64,000 nt of DNA, taken from contig NZ_JAINFJ010000007.1 in the NCBI RefSeq assembly GCF_019966595.1, positions 124,001 through 188,000 on the forward strand, given 5' to 3'. Shown one piece after another: positions 29,685 to 37,182 of the stretch. The translations under genes and the position numbers were made by a program. The stretch is from Oricola indica (GTDB lineage: Bacteria > Pseudomonadota > Alphaproteobacteria > Rhizobiales > Rhizobiaceae). The notes under the pieces were generated by a model. It was not told the DNA's origin and made no database searches. It worked only from the letters and a program-made list of their open reading frames with translations. The number at the start of each line of letters is the position of its first letter. Within the stretch, counting starts at the first letter, position 1.

Positions 29685-30497
29685 TCACGACGTGTTCCAG
29701 GCCTCGAGCCCGAGATAGTTGCATTCCTTCAGCACCTCCTCGATCTCGGTCTTGGGCCGTTTCCTCCAGCCGGGCGGGAAGCCGGGGCGGAAGGGGCTGA
29801 AACGGATTGGCCGGCCGGAACCGGCGGCGCGGCGTGCGCGCCAGCGGGCCAGCCGCAGCGCCTGGCCGTCCAGATCGTCCAGCGCATTGGCGAGCGCGCG
29901 GATGCGCCGGCCGAGCGCCCTTGCATCGACCGGTTCGTTCGGCCGCGAGGCCGGGACGAACACTCCGTCGGAAGGATTGTCGAGCGCGGCGATTTCCGCC
30001 TCTGTCAGCCACGGCTCGGCGAAGGGCTTGAACGGGTCGAAAAGGACGAAGGCGGGTTGCGGGGTGTCGGCGGCTTTTCGCGGCGTCTTATTGCGGACGC
30101 CATCCTCGTGATTGACCCGAGGATTCACTCCGCCGAGCCGGAGAACGCCGGCGATGACCGAAGATGGCTCCTCGTTCTCGGTCTTCGAAGCGGTGGCAGC
30201 GTCTCCGGAATGGGTCCTCGGCTCAAGGCCGAGGATGACGGAGTTTCGTGGCGGCCTCCGGCGCTCTGTAACGGGCCGAACGGTGATCATCACCAGCTTG
30301 CAGGCGGCCATGGCGATGAGGCGACGCGCGGCGAATTCTGCGGGGCGGAGAAGCGCGAGGATGCGCAGATAGAGAAAGCGCGGCAGGGTATCGGCAGTGC
30401 GTCCTGCCTGAATCCCGGCCATGACGATCAGCCGCCCGGCGATGGTGCAGAGTATCTCGCAATTGCGATCGACCGCCCCGCGCCAGTTGAACTCCAT
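29685..30497 (-). CDS. Hypothetical protein of a Rhizobiales-type family, with a repeat inserted
   Basis: A 270-residue protein I cannot assign a function. The N-terminus (about 1-75) has hydrophobic stretches with Arg (AGRLIVMAGIQAG, LYLRILALLRPAEFAARRLIAMAACKLV). The C-terminal half is soluble and Pro/Arg-rich: QPAFVLFDPFKPFAEPWLTEAEIAALD, PVDARALGRRIRALANALDDL and RPIRFSPFRPGFPPGWRKRPKTEIEEVLKEC. These blocks resemble a conserved hypothetical family of rhizobia. Residues about 85-135 (NSVILGLEPRTHSGD and after) are the in-frame translation of two REP-like palindromes, so the linker is repeat-derived. Whether it is still translated is unknown. Confidence 0.6.
   Translation of the reverse strand: MEFNWRGAVDRNCEILCTIAGRLIVMAGIQAGRTADTLPRFLYLRILALLRPAEFAARRLIAMAACKLVMITVRPVTERRRPPRNSVILGLEPRTHSGDAATASKTENEEPSSVIAGVLRLGGVNPRVNHEDGVRNKTPRKAADTPQPAFVLFDPFKPFAEPWLTEAEIAALDNPSDGVFVPASRPNEPVDARALGRRIRALANALDDLDGQALRLARWRARRAAGSGRPIRFSPFRPGFPPGWRKRPKTEIEEVLKECNYLGLEAWNTS
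30101..30132. repeat. REP-like palindrome, diverged copy
   Basis: It matches the 32-base core of the copy at 30618-30649 at 27 of 32 positions, in the same orientation. Its stem CCTCG...CGAGG survives. With the opposite copy at 30207-30240 it forms an inverted doublet of about 140 bases inside the hypothetical gene. Confidence 0.6.
30207..30240. repeat. REP-like palindrome with compensatory stem change
   Basis: The 34-base unit (GGAATGGGTCCTCGG... to ...GAGGATGACG) is identical to the copy at 30989-31022 except for two positions. These two bases pair with each other in the stem (CCTCGGC-TCAAG-GCCGAGG against CCTCGGG-TCAAG-CCCGAGG), so the hairpin is kept. Confidence 0.75.
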
Positions 30498-30614
30498 GCC
30501 TCATGCGCCTCCGTTTGGTGCGGGGACAGTGTCGGGGAGGTTTGGGGGTGGTGGACGAGATTGTAGCGAATCGCCAGAAATCCGGCGTTTTGCCGCGACG
30601 GCCATCCTACGCGC

Positions 30615-30648
30615 CGTCATCCTCGGGCTTGACCCGAGGACCCATTCC
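30615..30648. repeat. REP-like palindrome left of the GIY-YIG gene
   Basis: A 34-base unit that is the exact reverse complement of 30989-31022. It carries a 7-bp stem (CCTCGGG and CCCGAGG) with a 5-base loop and ends 14 bases before the GIY-YIG start codon. Confidence 0.85.
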
Positions 30649-30662
30649 GTGAAGCTCGAGCG

Positions 30663-30953
30663 ATGGGCGGCTATGTCTACATGCTGGCGAGCAGGAAGGG
30701 CGGCACGATCTATATCGGCGTCACCGCCGACCTGTCGCAGCGCGTCTACGACCACAAGCAGCGCATCAACGCGAAGGCCTTCACCTCGCAATACGGGGCA
30801 GTCCGGCTCGTCTGGTACGAGGAATATGATGACATCACCGACGCGATCCAGCGCGAGAAGTCGCTCAAGCGCTGGCGGCGACAGTGGAAGATCGAACTGA
30901 TCGAATCCATGAATCCGGATTGGTCTGAACTATACGGGGGAATGGGGTGGTGA
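30663..30953 (+). CDS. GIY-YIG nuclease family protein
   Basis: A 96-residue stand-alone GIY-YIG domain, of the UPF0213/YhbQ-like class common in alphaproteobacteria. The two signature strands are GYVYMLASRKGGTIYIGVTADL (3-24), then the catalytic Arg in LSQRVYDHKQ, and YGAVRLVWYEEYDDITDAIQRE with a conserved Glu. It ends in ESMNPDWSELY, the usual family end. No DNA-binding domain is joined to it. The gene is framed by two exact inverted REP-like palindromes, 14 bases before its start and 36 bases after its stop. Its physiological role is unknown. Confidence 0.9.
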   Translation: MGGYVYMLASRKGGTIYIGVTADLSQRVYDHKQRINAKAFTSQYGAVRLVWYEEYDDITDAIQREKSLKRWRRQWKIELIESMNPDWSELYGGMGW

Positions 30954-30988
30954 GTGTTCTGCATCATCGGGTCCGGCGCGAGCGCTAC

Positions 30989-31022
30989 GGAATGGGTCCT
31001 CGGGTCAAGCCCGAGGATGACG
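30989..31022. repeat. REP-like palindrome right of the GIY-YIG gene
   Basis: The exact reverse complement of the unit at 30615-30648. The 304-base gap to the next gene (30954-31257) otherwise holds unremarkable G+C-rich sequence in which I see no gene. Confidence 0.85.
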
Positions 31023-31257
31023 ACCTTGTTTGGCTTGCCAGCTAATCTCGAACACCCCGCCCCCAACCTTTGGCTCACCGGCACTCCGCGTTCAGCACTC
31101 GACACGGTTCACCGGATCGTTTCGCCCGCCAAGGCCCCATTTCAGGCCCTGTGTCGTAAACAAACGCCCAAGCGGCGCTGGAACGGGGGTTGCGGCGGGC
31201 GGTCTGGGTGAAGTTGACTACGGGGAATGAATTACCCGGTGCGTGAAGGGACGTCGC

Positions 31258-32517
31258 ATGTTCAAGACATTGTCCGGGGTGTGGGCGCTTCTGCTCGGCA
31301 TCTTGCTGATCATGCTGGGCAACGGCATGCAATTCACGCTGATCGGCATGCGCGGCGGCATCGAGGGGTTCTCGGCGACCGCGCTGGCGGTCGTCACCTC
31401 GGCCTATTTCGCCGGCTTCCTGTCGGGGGCGCGCTTTACGCCGGTGCTGATCCGGCGTGTCGGCCATGTCCGGGTTTTCGCGGCGCTGGGCAGTTTCATG
31501 TCGGCGGCGTTGATCAGTTTTCCTCTGGTGACCGAACCCTGGGCGTGGACGCTGCTGCGGCTGCTGGTTGGGTTTTGCATGTCGGGCATCTACGTCACTG
31601 CCGAAAGCTGGCTCAACGATGCGTCCACCAACGAGACACGGGGCCAGGTGCTGGCGGCCTACATGATCGCGCAGACACTGGGCATTATCGGCGCGCAATG
31701 GCTACTGACATTCGGCGACGCCGGCACGTCGGTGCTGTTCATCGGCGCGTCCATCCTGGTCTCGATCTCGTTTGCGCCAATCCTGCTGTCGGCCAGCCGG
31801 ACGCCGACGACCGAGGTGGCGCGGCCGATGCCGCTGCGCGAACTCTTCGGTGAATCGCCGCTCGGCACGGTCGGGATCTTCCTGCTCGGCAGCATCTACG
31901 CCACCCAGTCGGGCATGGGGGCCGTGTTCGGCTCGCAGATCGGCATGGCGGCGGACCAGATCGCGCTGTTCGTCGCGATGCTGTTCGCGGGCGCGCTGGT
32001 GCTGCAATATCCGATCGGCTGGCTGTCGGACCGGGTCGACCGGCGCCAATTGATCTTCGGGGCGTCGGCGGGCGGTGTCATCTTCTGCGCGGTCGGGTTC
32101 CTCTCCGGCGGGCAGGTGTGGTTCCTGATGCTCTCCGCCTTCATCGCCGGCGGCGTGACCACGCCGCTCTATGCGCTGTTCCTGGCCTATACGAACGATT
32201 TCCTGACCACCGAGCAGATGCCGGCGGCGTCCGGCGGTCTCGTCTTCACCTTCGGGCTGGGGGCCATCGCCGGCCCGCTGGCGACCGGCTTCGGGATGGA
32301 GCGGTTCGGCCCCTTCACCTTCTGGGTGGTGCTGGGCACGACATTCGCGGCCATCGCGCTCTACGCGCTCTACCGCATGACACGGCGCGCGCCCGTCCCG
32401 GTCGCGGACACCGAGAGCTATCTCGGCGTCCTGCCGACCGCGACGCCCGTGGCGGTGGAGGCGGCGGGAACATGGGCGGCCGAAAATGCCGAGGCAGGCT
32501 CGGACGCGGAAGAGTGA
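31258..32517 (+). CDS. MFS transporter (YcaD/UMF-type)
   Basis: A 419-residue carrier with 12 predicted membrane helices. The first half has FSATALAVVTSAYFAGFLSGARFTPVLIRRVGHVR with the loop 2-3 motif, and the second GWLSDRVDRRQLIFGASAGG with the matching A-like motif. MSGIYVTAESWLNDASTNETRGQVLAAYM near 105-130 is typical of the YcaD/YfkF group of unknown substrate. I chose the ATG at 31258, preceded by AAGGGACG. It is a single gene. Confidence 0.88.
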   Translation: MFKTLSGVWALLLGILLIMLGNGMQFTLIGMRGGIEGFSATALAVVTSAYFAGFLSGARFTPVLIRRVGHVRVFAALGSFMSAALISFPLVTEPWAWTLLRLLVGFCMSGIYVTAESWLNDASTNETRGQVLAAYMIAQTLGIIGAQWLLTFGDAGTSVLFIGASILVSISFAPILLSASRTPTTEVARPMPLRELFGESPLGTVGIFLLGSIYATQSGMGAVFGSQIGMAADQIALFVAMLFAGALVLQYPIGWLSDRVDRRQLIFGASAGGVIFCAVGFLSGGQVWFLMLSAFIAGGVTTPLYALFLAYTNDFLTTEQMPAASGGLVFTFGLGAIAGPLATGFGMERFGPFTFWVVLGTTFAAIALYALYRMTRRAPVPVADTESYLGVLPTATPVAVEAAGTWAAENAEAGSDAEE

Positions 32518-32557
32518 ACGCAGTCGCGAACGGACGGGCATCGCCGAGGCGTGCGGC

Positions 32558-33064
32558 CTAATCGGAGATGACGCGGTAGCCCTTGGAGATGCGGTCGACG
32601 CGGTGGCCGGATTTCAGCGGCACTTTCTCGTCGACCTTGTAGGTCACGAAGCCCATCCGGTCGTAATAGGCCAGGCCACCGGCATTGTCCGCGCGGATGG
32701 TGGCGTTGATGGCCGCGAGTTCGAAACGGCGGGCCTGGGTCAGCGTCTCCGCGAAGAGCGCGCTTCCGACGCCGGACGTTTGCGAACCGACGCGTGCGAA
32801 GGTGGCGATGTCGGCCCAGTCCTCCGGCAGCTTTTCATGGGCGGCGAGGACCTGGAACCCCAGCAGGTCGCCGCCCGAAGCTTCGGCGACCATGAAGGAT
32901 ATCTGGATCTGCGACCGGAAGAAGGTGTCGAGAAAGCTCTCGATCGTCATCGGCGTTTCCATCGCCGTGGTGCCGCCGATGCGGATAATATCGTTCAGCA
33001 ACGCGCACAGGTCCGGTATGTCGGCTGGACCGACGGGCCGGACCGCGAATTCTCCAGCGCTCAT
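32558..33064 (-). CDS. GNAT family N-acetyltransferase
   Basis: A 168-residue acetyltransferase. It has the N-terminal strand FAVRPVGPADIPDLCALLNDI and the acetyl-CoA-binding turn ATFARVGSQTSGVGSALFAETL near 88-110, where Q/R-x-x-G-x-G/A is replaced by QTSGVGSAL. A late NAGGLAYYDRMGFVTYKVDEK closes the fold. Substrate unknown. Its ATG overlaps the stop of the upstream nucleosidase by 4 bases, so it belongs to that operon. Confidence 0.86.
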   Translation of the reverse strand: MSAGEFAVRPVGPADIPDLCALLNDIIRIGGTTAMETPMTIESFLDTFFRSQIQISFMVAEASGGDLLGFQVLAAHEKLPEDWADIATFARVGSQTSGVGSALFAETLTQARRFELAAINATIRADNAGGLAYYDRMGFVTYKVDEKVPLKSGHRVDRISKGYRVISD

Positions 33065-33669
33065 TCCAGCAGGCCGGCCTCGATCGCCGCCTCGACGCGG
33101 TCGACGGCATCGGCGAGTTTCTCGTCGATGACGTGGAGATATTGCGTCCAGTCGTCGTAGTGATGCAGGTCGCCGGCACCGTCGGAAACGCCGCGCAGGC
33201 CGATCAGCGGTATGTCATGTCCCATGCAGGCGCGCAGGAGCGCGAATGTCTCCATGTCGACCATGTCGGCATCGATTCCGTCATAGGCCGCGCCCGACAC
33301 GATGTTGCCGCCGGTCGAAAGGCGCACCGCGGGCAATCCCTCGATGCGGTGCGGAAGCTCCAGCTCGACCGGCAGGTCCAGAAACGGGGTCTTCCCCTTT
33401 TCGAAGCCGAGCGGCGACGCGTCCATGTCCCGATAGGAAACCGAGGCAACCTGGAACACTTCGGCCTGTTCGAGCGAGCGCGAACCGGCGGAGCCGAGCG
33501 ATACGACGACGTCCGGCTTGCCGGCGGCGAGCGCACGGGCGAGGTTGACCGCCGCCTCGACAGGGCCGACGCCGCAGATCAGCGGCTCGAAACGCGCCTT
33601 GAGATGCGGCCCGTATTCGGGGTCCGCCGCCATCACGTAGAGCACCTTGGCGTTTCCGACTGTCTTCAT
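33061..33669 (-). CDS. MTA/SAH nucleosidase-like phosphorylase-superfamily protein
   Basis: A 202-residue protein of the purine-nucleoside phosphorylase/Pfs superfamily. It has VVVSLGSAGSRSLEQAEVFQVASVSYRD (near 49-76) and DADMVDMETFALLRACMGHDIPLIGLRGVSDGA near 131-162. In the latter, the Met-Glu and the final Asp match the Pfs active site that removes adenine from 5'-methylthioadenosine and S-adenosylhomocysteine. It is shorter than E. coli Pfs (232 residues). It stands 2 bases after the thioesterase stop and overlaps the GNAT start. Confidence 0.82.
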   Translation of the reverse strand: MKTVGNAKVLYVMAADPEYGPHLKARFEPLICGVGPVEAAVNLARALAAGKPDVVVSLGSAGSRSLEQAEVFQVASVSYRDMDASPLGFEKGKTPFLDLPVELELPHRIEGLPAVRLSTGGNIVSGAAYDGIDADMVDMETFALLRACMGHDIPLIGLRGVSDGAGDLHHYDDWTQYLHVIDEKLADAVDRVEAAIEAGLLE

Positions 33670-33671
33670 CT

Positions 33672-34118
33672 TCAATCCTTCACATCGTCGCGGCCATGCA
33701 CGCACATCATGGTGGCCGTCATCGTCGCTATGCGTTTCGTCGTTTCCCCGGTCACGGCATAAGCGGTGCCGTCCACCACCGTGATCGTGCGGCCCGGCTT
33801 GACGACGGTCCCCTCGAAACGGAACCGCTCTCCCCTGGCGGGCGCCAGCAAATTCACCTTGAACTCGATGGTGAGAATTCCCGCGTCCTCCGGCAACAGC
33901 GTCAAGGCGGCAAATCCACAGGCCGAATCCAGTGCCGCCGAGATCATGCCGCCATGGATGAAACCGTGCTGTTGCGTGAGTTTGCGATCGTGGGGCATGA
34001 CGATTTCGACGTGCCCCTCGCGCACGGCCGACAAGGTTGCGCCCATGGTTTGCATGGCGGGCTGGCGGGCGAAGGAGTCGCGGACGCGACGCTCGAAATG
34101 AAGCATGGCGCCTGTCAT
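33672..34118 (-). CDS. PaaI family hotdog-fold thioesterase
   Basis: A 148-residue acyl-CoA thioesterase-like protein. The family signature is QQHGFIHGGMISAALDSACGFAALTLL (near 49-75), with the HGG catalytic loop, followed by ILTIEFKVNLLAPARGE and VVDGTAYAVT. Substrate unknown; members hydrolyse medium or aromatic acyl-CoAs. It is second in the four-gene operon that starts with the cyclic-nucleotide-binding protein, 31 bases after it. Confidence 0.87.
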   Translation of the reverse strand: MTGAMLHFERRVRDSFARQPAMQTMGATLSAVREGHVEIVMPHDRKLTQQHGFIHGGMISAALDSACGFAALTLLPEDAGILTIEFKVNLLAPARGERFRFEGTVVKPGRTITVVDGTAYAVTGETTKRIATMTATMMCVHGRDDVKD

Positions 34119-34149
34119 CCGGTCACGCCGCTCTGGCCTGTCGCGGTCG

Positions 34150-34857
34150 TCATGCCGTTTCCGGTGCGTTTGCGCTCACGGAAAAGGCGTTCATGCGCGC
34201 GATCTTTTCGAGCAGGTTGCGGGATATTCCCGCATGCAGCGCATGTCGGACCGGCTCCACCCTGGCGACAAGCTTTTCCAGCGCGGCGCGCTCGAAGACG
34301 AGCATCTCGCAAAGCTCGAGCGTGGACGCGGTGGCGTTGGCTTCTCCTCGCGAGAGCAGGCTCATCTCGCCCAGAAAGTCTCCCTTCCCGCAGGTTCCGA
34401 TGACGACGCCATGCTGGACGATCTGAACCTTGCCGGACACGACGAAATAGAGCTTGTCCGGAACGGTGCCCTCGGTGACGATCACCTGCCCGCCGGGCAC
34501 CGTTTCGTGGCGCGCCTGATGCACCATCTTGGCGGCATGGACCGGCTTCAGATCCATCAGCGCGCGGGTGACGAAGTCGCGCTCGGCTCCGTCGAACTGG
34601 CCGGGGCGGTTTTCGTACCAAAGCAGGAACAGTTGCGCGACATTGACCGTCACGTAGCAGGCTTCCCAGAACGCGCTGACATAATCGCCGCGCACGAGAC
34701 CGAAATAGACGAGCGCGGTCAGACCGGACAGGATCGCGAAAAAACGCAGCCATGACATGGTGCGCATGATCATGGAGACGATTGCCAGGACGTAGGTCAG
34801 ATGCCCGAAAATGTTTTCGTAGGCGGTAAAATCATCGAGAAACTGCGCAAATTGCAT
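34150..34857 (-). CDS. Popeye-like membrane protein with cyclic-nucleotide-binding domain
   Basis: A 235-residue protein with three short membrane segments (about 20-90: YVLAIVSMIMRTMSWLRFFAIL, LTALVYFGLV, ACYVTVNVAQLFLLWY) and a C-terminal CNB domain (about 105-215). The layout resembles Popeye-type proteins. The phosphate-binding cassette reads FLGEMSLLSRGEANATAS; the Arg that normally holds the cyclic phosphate is Ala here, so cAMP binding may be weak or altered. It heads the operon with a thioesterase, nucleosidase and GNAT. Role unknown. Confidence 0.8.
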   Translation of the reverse strand: MQFAQFLDDFTAYENIFGHLTYVLAIVSMIMRTMSWLRFFAILSGLTALVYFGLVRGDYVSAFWEACYVTVNVAQLFLLWYENRPGQFDGAERDFVTRALMDLKPVHAAKMVHQARHETVPGGQVIVTEGTVPDKLYFVVSGKVQIVQHGVVIGTCGKGDFLGEMSLLSRGEANATASTLELCEMLVFERAALEKLVARVEPVRHALHAGISRNLLEKIARMNAFSVSANAPETA

Positions 34858-34985
34858 CGGGACAGACCGGGTCGGGAATAGGGATTTCGCCGGACGTCCG
34901 GCATCGACCGCGAAATACTCGCGCGGTCAGCCGCGAAATCCAATCGAAAAAGTCATCTATCCCTATCCGGCCGTACCCGGTGGCG

Positions 34986-35465
34986 TCAGTTCAGCCACCA
35001 GATCGACAGGTTCAACAGACCGGCAAACGTGACCCAGCAGGCGTAGGGCACGAACAGGAGAGCGGAGATCCGGTCCGGTTTCCAGGTCAATTGAATGAAC
35101 AGAACGATCAGCGCGAGCATGACGGTGAGGACCAGCAGGGCAAGACCTGTCGTGTGCATGCCGAAAAAGGCGGGTGTCCAGATGAAATTGAACAGGAGCT
35201 GTCCGAACCACAATTGCATCGGAAGGCCGGCCGGGCCGCGCCGCCAGGTGCGCCAACCCGCGATCGCGATCATCAGGTAGAGCAGGGTCCAGACCGGCCC
35301 GAAAATCGCGTTCGGCGGATTGAACCAGGGTTTTTCGAGGCCGGCATACCATTCGCCCGGCGTGAAGGTGATGCCGATCAGGGTGCCTCCCGCCATGACG
35401 AAGAATACGAACAGGACGAGGGTAACCCACTTCCAACCGTTGTCGCGGGCATGAACATGCTGCAT
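34986..35465 (-). CDS. tspO: TspO/MBR family protein
   Basis: A 159-residue five-helix membrane protein related to TspO and the mitochondrial benzodiazepine receptor, which binds porphyrins and cholesterol-like ligands. It has WYAGLEKPWFNPPNAIFGPVWTLLYLMI near 44-71, NFIWTPAFFG and PYACWVTFAGLLNLSIWWLN at the end, all family hallmarks. The ATG at 35465 follows GGAGG by five bases. It is a single gene. Confidence 0.93.
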   Translation of the reverse strand: MQHVHARDNGWKWVTLVLFVFFVMAGGTLIGITFTPGEWYAGLEKPWFNPPNAIFGPVWTLLYLMIAIAGWRTWRRGPAGLPMQLWFGQLLFNFIWTPAFFGMHTTGLALLVLTVMLALIVLFIQLTWKPDRISALLFVPYACWVTFAGLLNLSIWWLN

Positions 35466-35536
35466 CGAAACCTCCAGCAAATCGCTATTATGACAGTACT
35501 ACGCAGAACACCGGCTTCGGGTTCACATTTCCGGCG

Positions 35537-36823
35537 TTATTTACGCCGCTGCATCACGGCGAAGAAGAAGCCATCGGTTCCCGTGGAGCGCGGTGTCAGC
35601 GTGATGCACTTCATGTCCGCCGACCAGGGTTGCGGCTTGTCGAAGCCGAAAAGATCCTGCCAGACCTCGCCGGCCGACAGCAGGTCGTAATCGCCGTGCC
35701 GGTCGCCGAATGCATAGACCTGGTACTCGTTTTCCTGCGGGAACACGGAACAGGTGACGTAGACCAGGAAGCCACCGGGCTTCACATAGGCTGACGCCTT
35801 GTCGAGCACGTCGGCCTGCTCCTCGATCCGCTTTTCCAGCGCCGAAGGCTGCAGCCGCCATTTCGCGTCCGGATTGCGCCGCCAGGTTCCCGAACCGGTG
35901 CATGGGGCGTCGACGAGCACACGATCCATCTTGCCCGCGAGCGGGGACAGATCGGCATCGGCGGCATGGACCTGCACATTGCGCGTGCCGGCGCGCTTCA
36001 GCCGCTCGAAGATGGGTGCCAGCCTGTTCCTGTCGGCGTCCCAGGCGTGGACCTGGCCCTTGTTGTCGAGCGCAGCCGAAAGCGCGAGCGTCTTGCCGCC
36101 GCCGCCCGCGCAATAGTCGAGCACCTGCTCGCCAGGCTGGGGGAAAACGAGATCGGCGACGATCTGGCTACCCTCGTCCTGTATCTCGAACCACCCCTTC
36201 TGGAAGGCGGGCTCCGACTGGACATTGGGCATCCGGGCAGCGCCCCTGCCCGCCGCGATGCGCAGGCCCTGCCGGGCGATGGCGGTCGGCTTGGCGCCGA
36301 ACTTCGCGAGTTGCTTCTGCACCTTGTCGCGATCCGCCTTCAGGGTGTTCACGCGCATGTCGAGCGGCGCGCGCTCCGACAGGGCGGATGCCTCGGCGAT
36401 CCATTCGTCGTCGAAATTCTCCTCGAAATAGTCGGCGCACCAGTCGGGAATATCCGCCTCGACATGCGGCTTGGCGAAGGCGAAGTCCCGCTTGGCTGCG
36501 GCTTCGAGGCTCTGTTCCGGTATCTCGGGTGCGAATTTGTCGTCGGCGAAGGCCTCGCGCATCTGATCGAGCGACACGTTCCACTGTCGCCACAAGGTGC
36601 CGAAGGCGAGCGCCCTGCCCTCGTCGTCATTCATCAGGTGGGCGGTGGACAGCTTCTTGCGCAAAGCGTCATGGACCAGATTGCCGATCGCGGCGCGATC
36701 TCCAGATCCCGCGAAGCGATGCGAAAGGCCCCAATCCTTCAGCGCATCCGCCGCCGGACGTTTGCGGCCCGCAATGTCCTGCAGCACTTCGATGGCCGCG
36801 CCGACTCGTCCGCCAAGACGCAT
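35537..36823 (-). CDS. rsmB: 16S rRNA (cytosine-5) methyltransferase, RsmB/NOL1 family
   Basis: A 428-residue SAM-dependent RNA methyltransferase. An N-terminal NusB-like part (about 1-130) leads to the catalytic half. There, VLDYCAGGGGKTLALSAAL (near 238) is the SAM loop. VDAPCTGSGTWRRNPDAKW near 300 and VTCSVFPQENEYQV near 358 hold the two catalytic Cys. I chose the ATG at 36823 for length and start context. It follows the 58-aa membrane protein by 93 bases; rsmB commonly stands near guaA/guaB in rhizobia. Confidence 0.86.
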   Translation of the reverse strand: MRLGGRVGAAIEVLQDIAGRKRPAADALKDWGLSHRFAGSGDRAAIGNLVHDALRKKLSTAHLMNDDEGRALAFGTLWRQWNVSLDQMREAFADDKFAPEIPEQSLEAAAKRDFAFAKPHVEADIPDWCADYFEENFDDEWIAEASALSERAPLDMRVNTLKADRDKVQKQLAKFGAKPTAIARQGLRIAAGRGAARMPNVQSEPAFQKGWFEIQDEGSQIVADLVFPQPGEQVLDYCAGGGGKTLALSAALDNKGQVHAWDADRNRLAPIFERLKRAGTRNVQVHAADADLSPLAGKMDRVLVDAPCTGSGTWRRNPDAKWRLQPSALEKRIEEQADVLDKASAYVKPGGFLVYVTCSVFPQENEYQVYAFGDRHGDYDLLSAGEVWQDLFGFDKPQPWSADMKCITLTPRSTGTDGFFFAVMQRRK

Positions 36824-36916
36824 GGTTTTCGCTCCGTTGGAAATTGGAGCGTGGTTACAGAGCGGCCGGACGCTTGGCAAGCATGCGGGGCGATTTGCCC
36901 TTGGGATCGGGCTTAT

Positions 36917-37093
36917 TCAGCCGGTTACAGCCGGGACGGCCATCTGGACGCCGAGATAGTAGGGCCAGATCAGAAGCGCGAGAGCGCCCTTGCCCCAGCC
37001 GAGATGCAGGTAGCCGAGCGTGAAGAGCCAGCCGCCAAGCCAGACAAGCCCCGCTCCGCCATGCTGCTCGATCCTGATGCGCTGCTTTTCCAT
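36917..37093 (-). CDS. Small membrane protein (58 residues), conserved-looking
   Basis: A short gene with ATG at 37093 and TGA at 36919-36917; GGGAGA lies five bases upstream. It encodes MEKQRIRIEQHGGAGLVWLG, then GWLFTLGYLHLGWGKGALAL and LIWPYYLGVQMAVPAVTG. A charged N-terminus precedes one or two hydrophobic segments rich in Gly, Trp and Tyr. No stop or frame break interrupts it, and its composition is unlike noise. Similar short proteins seem familiar from rhizobial genomes. It stands upstream of rsmB on the same strand. Function unknown. Confidence 0.72.
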   Translation of the reverse strand: MEKQRIRIEQHGGAGLVWLGGWLFTLGYLHLGWGKGALALLIWPYYLGVQMAVPAVTG

Positions 37094-37182
37094 GATGGTC
37101 TCCCGTCGGTGAGGAAGGTGTCAGGCTGCGCGAACGCATCTGAAAACGCATTGTCGGCGGTCAAGGAAACCGGCGAGATCAG

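Noticed and set aside
29422-30566. Plus-strand frames across the repeat region beside guaA
   Set aside because: They translate the palindromic repeats and the antisense of the hypothetical gene.
29447-31022. CRISPR array
   Set aside because: The repeats are palindromic, unevenly spaced and in both orientations, with no spacer pattern or cas genes.
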